A stretch of DNA of 64,000 bases from Microbacterium sp. BR1 (GTDB lineage: Bacteria > Actinomycetota > Actinomycetes > Actinomycetales > Microbacteriaceae): positions 186,001-250,000 of the forward strand of contig NZ_NMUN01000004.1 in the NCBI RefSeq assembly GCF_002812725.1, read 5' to 3'. Shown piece by piece: positions 1 to 6,630 of this stretch. The first letter of the stretch is position 1, and each line of letters begins with the position of its first letter. The position numbers and the translations under genes are program-made. The notes beneath the pieces are model-generated. The model was given only the letters and a program-made list of their open reading frames with translations, did no database searches and was not told the origin of the DNA.

Positions 1-2
1 TG

Positions 3-266
3 ATCGTCGACACGCAGCGCCTGTGGCACGCCGCGACCCACCCGGGCACCGAGCCGCGCTACTGCCTGATCACGTCGTGGACGTCGGGCCCCGAGCTCGA
101 CGCGTACATCGAGAAGTACAACGGCAAGCCGCACGTGCCGAACTTCGAGGTTCCGCAGGACGAGCTCGACGCGGGCCAGGCCGAGCAGACCCGCCGTCTC
201 GCCGCGCGCGCCGCTTTCTATGCCGCGAAGGGTCAGGCCGAGAAGGTCGTGATGAGCGAGGCCTGA
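3..266 (+). CDS. C-terminal 87 residues of an unidentified protein (5' end outside window)
   Basis: The frame is open from the first base of the window and ends at TGA 264-266. The visible part contains RLWHAATHPGTEPRYCLITS and ends AEKVVMSEA. A Trp-His pair followed by an Arg in a beta-rich context recalls the last metal-binding turn of cupin or 2-oxoglutarate oxygenase folds, but this is only a suggestion because the rest of the protein is missing. The C-terminal 40 residues are charged and probably helical. A strong hairpin follows at 310-354, so the transcript probably ends there. The function is not assigned. Confidence 0.6.
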   Translation: MVDTQRLWHAATHPGTEPRYCLITSWTSGPELDAYIEKYNGKPHVPNFEVPQDELDAGQAEQTRRLAARAAFYAAKGQAEKVVMSEA

Positions 267-309
267 GCCCCCCGCATCCGTTCTTCGGCGCCGAACACCC
301 CTCGCGCGA

Positions 310-354
310 CGAAACACCCCTCGACATCGGTTTCGATGCACGAGGGGTGTTTCG
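310..354. terminator. Strong hairpin between convergent genes (bidirectional terminator)
   Basis: A perfect 14-bp stem (CGAAACACCCCTCG at 310-323, its complement at 341-354) encloses a second short stem (CATCG 325-329 with CGATG 334-338). It lies between the partial gene on the plus strand and the ABC permease ending at 418 on the minus strand, so it can serve both. A related but less perfect hairpin is at 4610-4658. Confidence 0.75.
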
Positions 355-417
355 CTGTCCGGGACGGGCGGTACCGGACGGGACCCGATGCCCGGGACCG
401 GATGCCCCGCGCCGGGC

Positions 418-1716
418 TTACTCGTACCGGAGCGACTCGACCGGGTCGGCGCCCGCGGCCCGGGCCGCGGGCAGGGTTCCGGCGAGGAAAGCGATGCCCA
501 TCACGATCAGGATGACCGTCGCGATCGACACGGGGTCGAACGCCAGCAGCGTGAGACCCGGCAGGTCGGCGAGCAGCGTGTCCGCCAGTGCTGAACTGAG
601 CGCCGTGCCCGCGAGGATCCCGATGCCGGCGCCGATCGCGCTGCCGAGGAACCCGATGAACACCGCCTCGAGGCTGAAGAGCGCGAAAACCCGCCCCGAC
701 CCCATGCCCATGGCCTTCATCAGGCCGATCTCGCGGGTGCGCTCCTGCACCGACATGTACAGCGTATTGACGATGCCGAAGCTCGCCGCGAGCAGCGCGA
801 TGATGGCGAACGCGTTCAGCACCAGCACGATGCCATCGATGATCGCGGTGAAGGTGCCGAGCTGATCAGCGACCGTGGTGCCCGTGTACCCCTCGGCCTC
901 GAGCCGATCCTTGAGGGCGTCGATCTCGGCCGTCGAGGCATCCGGATCGAACCAGATGCTGGCCTGGGCGTAACGTTCCTGGTCCGCGGCCGGAACCCCG
1001 ATGTTCTGGAAGGCGACCAGCGCATCCGTGAGCGCCTGGTTCGGGGTGACGGTGGTCGTCGGACCCGAGAAGGTCTGCTCGGACACGCCCGTGACGGTGG
1101 CCTCGACGGTGTGCGACTGGCGTTCCGCATCCGTGATCCCGAACGTGACGGTCTGGCCGATCGCCGACGCGGCGTCGTCGAAACCGAGTGGTTCGACGAG
1201 CGACACGGGGATCGTGACCTCGGGGGCGCTCGAGGCATCGTCGGGTTCGGCTCCCGCCGCGAGCTGGATGGTCTGACCCGCGACGAGCCGGCCGACGCCG
1301 GTGACGTACGGGGTGCCGTCGCCGTACTGGATGTAGTCGGCGTTCACCGAGATGGTCGGCGCGACGCGCAGCACGCCGTCGATCGCGGCGAGCGCGTCGA
1401 GATCGGTCTGGTCGAGGGCGACGACGGTGCTGCCGGGCGCGGATGTCGGGCCCGCCGAGATCGCGTCGGGGTTGTACTCGATCGGACCGCCGCCGGCCGC
1501 CACGCCGGCCCCGGAGGGCTGCGTGACGGTCATCACATCGGTTGCCCCGATCGAGCTGACGGTGTCGTCGATGTAGCGGTTGATGCCCGTGCCGAGCCCG
1601 TTGGTGAGCACGAGGGTGAACGCCCCGACGAAGATCGCCAGGATCGTGAGGGTCGTCCGAACCTTGGAGCGGAAGGTCTGCGAGACGGCGGTGCCGATCA
1701 GGTCCGAGGTCTTCAT
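418..1716 (-). CDS. MacB/FtsX-type ABC transporter permease
   Basis: This 432-residue membrane protein has the MacB layout: an N-terminal membrane helix at about residues 18-45 (after RSKVRTTLTILAIFVGAF), a large extracytoplasmic MacB-type periplasmic core domain to about residue 290, then three helices at about 295-325, 345-375 and 395-425. The motif EIGLMKAMGMG after the second helix is typical of FtsX-family permeases. Its start overlaps the stop of the ATPase gene by ATGA (1713-1716), so the two are translated together. Such pairs pump peptides or antibiotics, or signal to them. The divergent two-component system fits a role in sensing and resisting cell-envelope stress. The substrate is unknown. 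Confidence 0.88.
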   Translation of the reverse strand: MKTSDLIGTAVSQTFRSKVRTTLTILAIFVGAFTLVLTNGLGTGINRYIDDTVSSIGATDVMTVTQPSGAGVAAGGGPIEYNPDAISAGPTSAPGSTVVALDQTDLDALAAIDGVLRVAPTISVNADYIQYGDGTPYVTGVGRLVAGQTIQLAAGAEPDDASSAPEVTIPVSLVEPLGFDDAASAIGQTVTFGITDAERQSHTVEATVTGVSEQTFSGPTTTVTPNQALTDALVAFQNIGVPAADQERYAQASIWFDPDASTAEIDALKDRLEAEGYTGTTVADQLGTFTAIIDGIVLVLNAFAIIALLAASFGIVNTLYMSVQERTREIGLMKAMGMGSGRVFALFSLEAVFIGFLGSAIGAGIGILAGTALSSALADTLLADLPGLTLLAFDPVSIATVILIVMGIAFLAGTLPAARAAGADPVESLRYE

Positions 1717-2408
1717 GCTGCCACCTCCTCGTTCTCGACGATCAGGCCGTCACGGATCAGGATGCGCCGGTCGCAGCGCGCCGCCAGGTCTTCGTCGTGC
1801 GTCACGACGATCAGGGTGATCCCGTGTTCGCGATTGAGCCCGAACAGGATGTCTTCGACCACCGCACCCGTGTTCGAGTCGAGATTGCCGGTCGGTTCGT
1901 CGGCGAAGATGATGCGCGGATCGTTGACCAGGGCACGGGCGATGACGGTGCGCTGTTTCTGTCCGCCCGACAGATCGAGAGCCTTGTTGCGGGCCTTGTC
2001 GTCGAGTTCGAGCTGGGCGAGGGTCGCCATGGCGCGGCGCTTGCGTTCGCGGCGGCCGACCCCGGCGATCTTCATCGGCAGCATGACGTTGTCGAGCACG
2101 GTCGTGCCCGAGGTCAGGAAGAACTGCTGGAACACGAACCCGAAGGTGCGGTTGCGGGTGCGGTTGAGGGCCCGGCCCCGCAGAGTGCGGGTGTCGGTGC
2201 CCTCGAGGTCGATGCGTCCGCTCGTCGGCTGGTCGAGAAGCGCGAGCAGGTGCATGAGGGTCGATTTGCCCGACCCGCTCTTGCCGAGGATCGCGACGCT
2301 CTCGCCCTCGCGGATGTCGAGGCTGACGCCGCGCAGGGCGTCGAAGCGATTGGCGCCGCGTCCGTAGGACTTGTGGACGTCGGTGACCGAGATCAGCGGG
2401 GCGCTCAT
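1713..2408 (-). CDS. ABC transporter ATP-binding protein (MacB/LolD-like)
   Basis: This 231-residue ATPase has Walker A GKSGSGKST, signature LSGGQKQR, Walker B IIFADEPTGNLD and the H-loop VVTHDED. The GNLDS sequence after Walker B is typical of the MacB/LolD/FtsE group. The reading frame stays open upstream, but MSAPLISVTDVHKSYG at 2408 is the conserved start of the domain, so I start there. It works with the permease that overlaps its 3' end and energises export or mechanotransmission across the membrane. It is transcribed away from the sensor kinase at 2590. Confidence 0.92.
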   Translation of the reverse strand: MSAPLISVTDVHKSYGRGANRFDALRGVSLDIREGESVAILGKSGSGKSTLMHLLALLDQPTSGRIDLEGTDTRTLRGRALNRTRNRTFGFVFQQFFLTSGTTVLDNVMLPMKIAGVGRRERKRRAMATLAQLELDDKARNKALDLSGGQKQRTVIARALVNDPRIIFADEPTGNLDSNTGAVVEDILFGLNREHGITLIVVTHDEDLAARCDRRILIRDGLIVENEEVAA

Positions 2409-2480
2409 CGGGTGTTCTTCCGGGTGTGTGAAGTCATATCCCCAGCGTCGTGGTCGCCGGGCGGCGGCGCGTCCCCCGGG

Positions 2481-2510
2481 CGGATGCATCCGTCTACCGC
2501 GTTCGCGGTA
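2481..2510. promoter_or_regulatory. Two adjacent palindromes in the divergent promoter of exporter and two-component genes
   Basis: A perfect 12-bp palindrome (CGGATGCATCCG, 2481-2492) is followed at once by a 7-bp-arm palindrome (TACCGCG-TT-CGCGGTA, 2495-2510). Both lie between the divergent ABC exporter and the histidine kinase. They are candidate binding sites for the response regulator encoded next door. This is inferred from position and symmetry only. Confidence 0.4.
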
Positions 2511-2589
2511 TGCGTCCTGCGCCCTCGCGGTACGTGCGGTGCCGCGTGGGTACGACGCGCGCGGCGACCCGGCACGCCACACTGGTCTG

Positions 2590-3861
2590 ATGAGTCGCAT
2601 CGGGGATGACGGGGCGTGGGCGATCCCGCGTCGCCGCCCGCCCGTGTGGGTCGGCGACGTCATTGCGGCCCTGTTCGTCGTGGCGGGAGCCTTCATGCCC
2701 TTCCCGGCGCACGAGTTCCGCGCCGACAGCCCGCTCGTGCTGGTCGTGGCGCTGCTGCCCGCCGTGCTGCTGCCGCTCCGGCGTCGCTGGCCGCTGTCCA
2801 TCCTCGCGGCCTGCCTGGCGTGCTACGGCGTCGCCGCGTTGCTCGGCACGATCGCGCCCGGTGTTGTGTTGGCGGCGGCGATCGCGATGTTCGGCGTCGC
2901 GACCCGCTCGACCCGGCGCCGCACGCTCATCGTGACGGCGGTGGCCGTTCCGGCCATCCTCTCGCTCAGCATGCTCGCCGCGATCGGCAACGTATTCGAC
3001 CCGCGCACGTTCCAGTTCGCCTTCGTGCTGGGGTTCGCCGCGGCGGCGGGGGACGCGACCCGGTCGCGGCGCGAGTACATCCGCGAGATGACGGAGCGCG
3101 CGCTGCGCGCGGAGCAGACGCGCGAGTCCGAGGCGCTGCGCCAGGTCACGGAAGAGCGGCTGCGCATCGCCCGTGACCTGCACGACGCGGTCGCGCATCA
3201 GATCTCGGTCATCAGCCTGAACGCGGGCGTGGCCTCGACGTCGCTCGAGACGCGTCCCGAGAAGACGCGCGAGGCGCTGGCGAGCATCCGCCGGGCCTCA
3301 CGGGCGGTCCTGGCCGAGATCGGTGATCTGCTCGAGATGCTGCGGAGCGTCGAGGGCGATGGGAACGAGGCATCCGTCCGTCCCCCGCAGCCGGGGCTCG
3401 AGCAGCTGGACGACCTGATCGCGCGTTTCCAGGAGACGGGTCTCGAGGTCGGCGTGCGCCGCGAGGGCGATCTGGCCGCCGTGCCCATGCCGATCCAGAG
3501 GATCGCGTATCGCGTGGTGCAAGAGGGACTCACCAACGCGCACAAGCACGGGGCCCTGCATCGCGCGCACGTCCTGTTCGAGGTGGGGCCCGACGCGCTG
3601 CGGGTGGTCGTGACGAACCCGGTTCGGGGCGACGAGCCCACCGCCGACGCCGACCGACGAGCGGGGCACGGGCTCACCGGCCTGCGCGAGCGCGTCACGG
3701 CGGTGCGGGGCACGGTGCAGGCGGGTTCGACACCCGGCGGGTACCGGCTCGCGGCGACGCTGCCCCTGGGGAGCGACCTGCCCCTGGGGAGCGACCTGCC
3801 CCCGGGGAGCGACCTGCGTTCCACGGAAGAACCGCGCGCGACGACCGAGGGGCACACATGA
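2590..3861 (+). CDS. Two-component sensor histidine kinase (HisKA_3/DesK type)
   Basis: This 423-residue kinase has about five hydrophobic segments in residues 20-155, a short coiled coil, then a HisKA_3 dimerisation domain. The phosphorylated histidine is His198 in RDLHDAVAHQ. The HATPase domain carries the N-box-like QEGLTNAHKHG and the G-box GHGLTGLRERV. There is no separate extracytoplasmic sensor domain, as in intramembrane-sensing kinases that partner ABC exporters. I start at ATG 2590, which matches the conserved N terminus; an open frame extends upstream without similarity. The last 30 residues contain three copies of LPLGSD encoded by a tandem DNA repeat. The stop overlaps the response regulator start by ATGA. 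Confidence 0.9.
   Translation: MSRIGDDGAWAIPRRRPPVWVGDVIAALFVVAGAFMPFPAHEFRADSPLVLVVALLPAVLLPLRRRWPLSILAACLACYGVAALLGTIAPGVVLAAAIAMFGVATRSTRRRTLIVTAVAVPAILSLSMLAAIGNVFDPRTFQFAFVLGFAAAAGDATRSRREYIREMTERALRAEQTRESEALRQVTEERLRIARDLHDAVAHQISVISLNAGVASTSLETRPEKTREALASIRRASRAVLAEIGDLLEMLRSVEGDGNEASVRPPQPGLEQLDDLIARFQETGLEVGVRREGDLAAVPMPIQRIAYRVVQEGLTNAHKHGALHRAHVLFEVGPDALRVVVTNPVRGDEPTADADRRAGHGLTGLRERVTAVRGTVQAGSTPGGYRLAATLPLGSDLPLGSDLPPGSDLRSTEEPRATTEGHT
3760..3813 (+). repeat. Three tandem 18-bp repeats in the 3' end of the kinase gene
   Basis: The unit CTGCCCCTGGGGAGCGAC occurs at 3760-3777, 3778-3795 and 3796-3813, the last with one change. It is in frame and encodes LPLGSD-LPLGSD-LPPGSD after the ATPase domain. 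Being in 18-bp steps, copy number can change without breaking the frame, and the coupled regulator start would keep its distance from the stop. Confidence 0.9.
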
Positions 3862-4565
3862 CGATCGAGACACCGGATGGCACGGGGCGGGCGATGACGT
3901 CCGTGCTGATCGTCGACGACCAGTCCCTCATCCGCTCCGCCGTGCGCGACCTGCTCGAGAACGAGCCCGACATCACGGTCGTGGGCGAGGCATCCGATGG
4001 CTCCGTCGCGACGCGGATCGCCGGTGAGCTGCGCCCGGACGTCGTGCTGATGGACATTCGGATGCCGGTGGTCGACGGTATCGCGGCGACGGCCGAGATC
4101 TGCGCCGACCCGGCGCTCGCCGAGACACGCGTGCTGATTCTGACCACGTTCGAGGAGGACGAGTACCTCGTCGCGGCGCTGCGGGCCGGGGCGAGCGGCT
4201 TCATCGGCAAGGGCGCAGAGCCCGAAGAGATCGTGCGGGCCGTTCGTGCCGTGCACGCCGGGGATGCCCTGCTGTCGCCGACCGCGACGCGCGCGTTGAT
4301 CACCCGGTACGTCCTGCCCGCGTCTGCGTCCGGCGAGCCCGGTGCCGTGCCGCCCGAGTTCGAGCATCTGACCGAGCGCGAACGCGAGGTGCTGCTGCTC
4401 GTGGCTCGGGGACGCTCGAACCAGGACATCGCCGAGGACCTGTTCATCTCACCGCACACCGCGAAGACCCACGTCAACCGCATCATGACGAAGCTGTACG
4501 CCCACGACCGGGCACAGCTCGTGATCGCGGCGTACGAGAGCGGGCTGTTGACGCCCGGTTCGTGA
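3858..4565 (+). CDS. LuxR/NarL-family response regulator
   Basis: This 235-residue regulator has a receiver domain (acidic pair in VLIVDDQSLI, phosphoacceptor Asp66 in VLMDIRMP, conserved Thr in ILTTFEE and Lys in FIGKGAEP) and a C-terminal LuxR helix-turn-helix at about 165-225 (LTEREREVLLLVARGRSNQ). It overlaps the kinase by ATGA, so the pair is translationally coupled. A second in-frame ATG at 3894 would remove 12 unconserved residues and is also possible. It probably controls the divergent ABC exporter and its own operon through the palindromes at 2481-2510. Confidence 0.92.
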   Translation: MTIETPDGTGRAMTSVLIVDDQSLIRSAVRDLLENEPDITVVGEASDGSVATRIAGELRPDVVLMDIRMPVVDGIAATAEICADPALAETRVLILTTFEEDEYLVAALRAGASGFIGKGAEPEEIVRAVRAVHAGDALLSPTATRALITRYVLPASASGEPGAVPPEFEHLTEREREVLLLVARGRSNQDIAEDLFISPHTAKTHVNRIMTKLYAHDRAQLVIAAYESGLLTPGS

Positions 4566-4609
4566 TCCGGGCCCGCTTCGCGAACGCCCCACACCCCCCC
4601 CCGGCGCGA

Positions 4610-4658
4610 CGAAATACCCCTCGACACGGGGTTTCTCGTTGCGTGAGGGGGTCTTTCG
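4610..4658. terminator. Imperfect hairpin after the response regulator
   Basis: The arms CGAAATACCCCTC and GAGGGGGTCTTTCG pair with bulges around a loop containing GTTTCTCGTT. It lies downstream of the two-component operon and upstream of the fructose operon promoter. The left arm and flank (GCGCGACGAAATACCCCTCG) nearly match the hairpin at 310-354, so the two seem to be members of one family. Confidence 0.55.
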
Positions 4659-4680
4659 CCGTCGCTGGGCTCGCGCCCTC

Positions 4681-4710
4681 TTGTTTTGTGTTGTTTTGAG
4701 TTGTATTGTG
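4681..4710 (+). promoter_or_regulatory. Three 10-bp direct repeats upstream of fruR (likely operator)
   Basis: The run is TTGTTTTGTG, TTGTTTTGAG, TTGTATTGTG with no gaps, which puts the same T-rich face on the same side of the helix three times. It is strikingly AT-rich for this genome and lies 87 bases before the fruR start. DeoR-family sugar regulators bind repeated TG/T-rich half-sites and repress their own operon, so this is a good candidate FruR operator. Binding is inferred. Confidence 0.55.
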
Positions 4711-4796
4711 TGGGAAACGTTGCGGGCAGACGACCGCAGCTCACACGAACGCAGCTTCTCGAAATGCCGTGACCGAACCAACGGGGGTCGACTCGC

Positions 4797-5582
4797 ATGT
4801 ACGCAACGGAGCGCCAGATCGCGATCGAGCGCCAACTCACCTCCCGGGGACGCGTGTCCGTCGTCGAACTCGCCCGTACCTTCGACGTCACCACCGAGAC
4901 GGTGCGGCGTGACCTCGATGCCCTCGAACGCGCCGGAGCCCTGCGCCGTGTACACGGGGGAGCGGTGGCCTTGGATCGCACGAGCACGGTCGAGACCGCC
5001 GTCGCCGAACGCGGCCTGCAGCGCGGCGTCGAGAAGACCGACATCGCCACCCGCGCGCTCGCCGTGATCCCGACCGGCTTTCGCGGTTCCGTGTTTGTCG
5101 ACGCAGGCACGACCACCGCGGCTTTCGCCCGCGCACTCGGTGACCACCTGCGGACGGTCGGGGCGACGGCCGAGATCGTCACCCACTCCGTTCCCATCGC
5201 GGCCGAGCTCGGGGCCCGCGGCGACCTGGCGCTGTCGGTGATCGGCGGGCGGGTCCGGGGCCTCACGGCTGCGGCGGTCGGATCGTCGACGGTGCGGTCG
5301 ATCGAGGCCCTGCGTCCGGACGTGGCCATCATCGGCACGAACGGCATCGCCGCTCCCTTCGGGCTCAGCACCCCCGACCCCGAAGAGGCCGCCGTCAAGC
5401 AGGCGATCGTGGCCTCGGCCCGCAGGGTCATCGTGCTCGCCGACTCGAGCAAGGCGGGCGAGGAGTACCTCGTTCGTTTCGCCCGGCTCGAAGACATCGA
5501 CGTCGTGGTGACGGATGCTCCGCTCCCCGAAGATCTCGCCGATGCCCTCGCGGTTGCGGGCGCGGAGGTGTGGCTGCCGTGA
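4797..5582 (+). CDS. fruR: DeoR-family regulator of fructose use
   Basis: This 261-residue protein has the DeoR helix-turn-helix at residues 5-60 (VVELARTFDVTTETVRRDL, followed by LRRVHGGAV) and a DeoR C-terminal sensor domain with FVDAGTTTAAFAR and VIGTNGIAAPFGL, which bind phosphorylated sugars. It is first in an operon with 1-phosphofructokinase and the fructose PTS permease, so it most likely responds to fructose-1-phosphate. The order fruR-fruK-fruA is that of Corynebacterium and relatives. Its stop overlaps the start of fruK by GTGA. Confidence 0.9.
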   Translation: MYATERQIAIERQLTSRGRVSVVELARTFDVTTETVRRDLDALERAGALRRVHGGAVALDRTSTVETAVAERGLQRGVEKTDIATRALAVIPTGFRGSVFVDAGTTTAAFARALGDHLRTVGATAEIVTHSVPIAAELGARGDLALSVIGGRVRGLTAAAVGSSTVRSIEALRPDVAIIGTNGIAAPFGLSTPDPEEAAVKQAIVASARRVIVLADSSKAGEEYLVRFARLEDIDVVVTDAPLPEDLADALAVAGAEVWLP

Positions 5583-6538
5583 TCGTCACGCTGACCGCGC
5601 ATCCCGCGCTCGACCGCTCGATAGCGCTCGACGCCCCGCTGCGACCGGGTGACGTCCAGTCCGGTGCGCCGGGACGCGAGGATGCCGGCGGCAAGGGCAT
5701 CAATGTCGCCCGGGCGATCTCGGCGGCGGGTCAGGATGTGCTCGCGGTCCTGCCGCTCGCGTCCGACGATCCGTACGCGGCGATCCTGGCGGCATCCGGG
5801 GCCTCGGCTTCTGTCGTGCCCATCGGCGGTCATGTGCGGGTCAACCTGACCCTGACCGACCCGGCCGGCGTCACGACCAAGATCAACCTGCCGGGTGCAG
5901 TGCTCTCGCCTGCCGAGTCGGCGCAGATGATCCGGTCCGTCGTCGAGGCGTGCGAGGGGGCCGACTGGCTCGTGCTCGCGGGTTCGCTGCCCCCGGGTGT
6001 GGACGATGACTTCTACGTCGACGTGATCGACGCCGTTCGCGAGCGCTGGGGTGCGGGCGCGCCCCGCGTCGCGGTCGACACGTCCGGTGCGGCCCTGAGT
6101 GCTGTCGTCGAGCGGGGACGGCCGGACCTGATCAAGCCGAATGAGGACGAACTCGCCGAGCTCGCCGCCGTGGAGCTCGACACGACGGCCGGGGCATCCG
6201 ATCTGATCCACAGGGTCGTCGCGCTGGCGAGTTCTTTCGTCCCGGAACGGGTCGGCTCGGCCCTCGTCACTCTCGGCGGCGATGGCGCCGTGCTGGTCGA
6301 CGCCGACGGCGCCTGGGCCGGCACGCCGCCGCCCATCACGGTGGTCAGCACGGTCGGTGCGGGCGACAGCTCGCTTGCCGGGTACGTGCTCGGCGACCTG
6401 GCGGGCCTCGATGGGGCCGGAAGGTTGCGTCGGGCGATTCAGTACGGAGCGGCCGCGGCATCCCTGCCGGGATCGCAAGCGCCGACGCCCGCGGATCTTC
6501 CCACGGGACTCGTCGACGTCGTTCGCGTCGAGTCCTGA
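5579..6538 (+). CDS. fruK: 1-phosphofructokinase
   Basis: This 319-residue PfkB-family sugar kinase converts fructose-1-phosphate made by the PTS to fructose-1,6-bisphosphate. It begins MIVTLTAHPALDRS, the usual start of the family, and has GGKGINVARA near residue 40 and the PfkB signature VSTVGAGDSSLAG with the catalytic Asp. I chose GTG 5579 over GTG 5570: a ribosome site GGAGG at 5564-5568 is ten bases from 5579 but touches 5570, and 5579 overlaps the fruR stop. There is a 92-base gap before fruA. Confidence 0.92.
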   Translation: MIVTLTAHPALDRSIALDAPLRPGDVQSGAPGREDAGGKGINVARAISAAGQDVLAVLPLASDDPYAAILAASGASASVVPIGGHVRVNLTLTDPAGVTTKINLPGAVLSPAESAQMIRSVVEACEGADWLVLAGSLPPGVDDDFYVDVIDAVRERWGAGAPRVAVDTSGAALSAVVERGRPDLIKPNEDELAELAAVELDTTAGASDLIHRVVALASSFVPERVGSALVTLGGDGAVLVDADGAWAGTPPPITVVSTVGAGDSSLAGYVLGDLAGLDGAGRLRRAIQYGAAAASLPGSQAPTPADLPTGLVDVVRVES

Positions 6539-6630
6539 TCGCGCAGGCCGATTCGGACCCGCTCGTCTCGCACCAGTTTCACCGCAGTACTTCAGCACTT
6601 TTCGCAACACCGGCCATAGGAGGTCACGCA

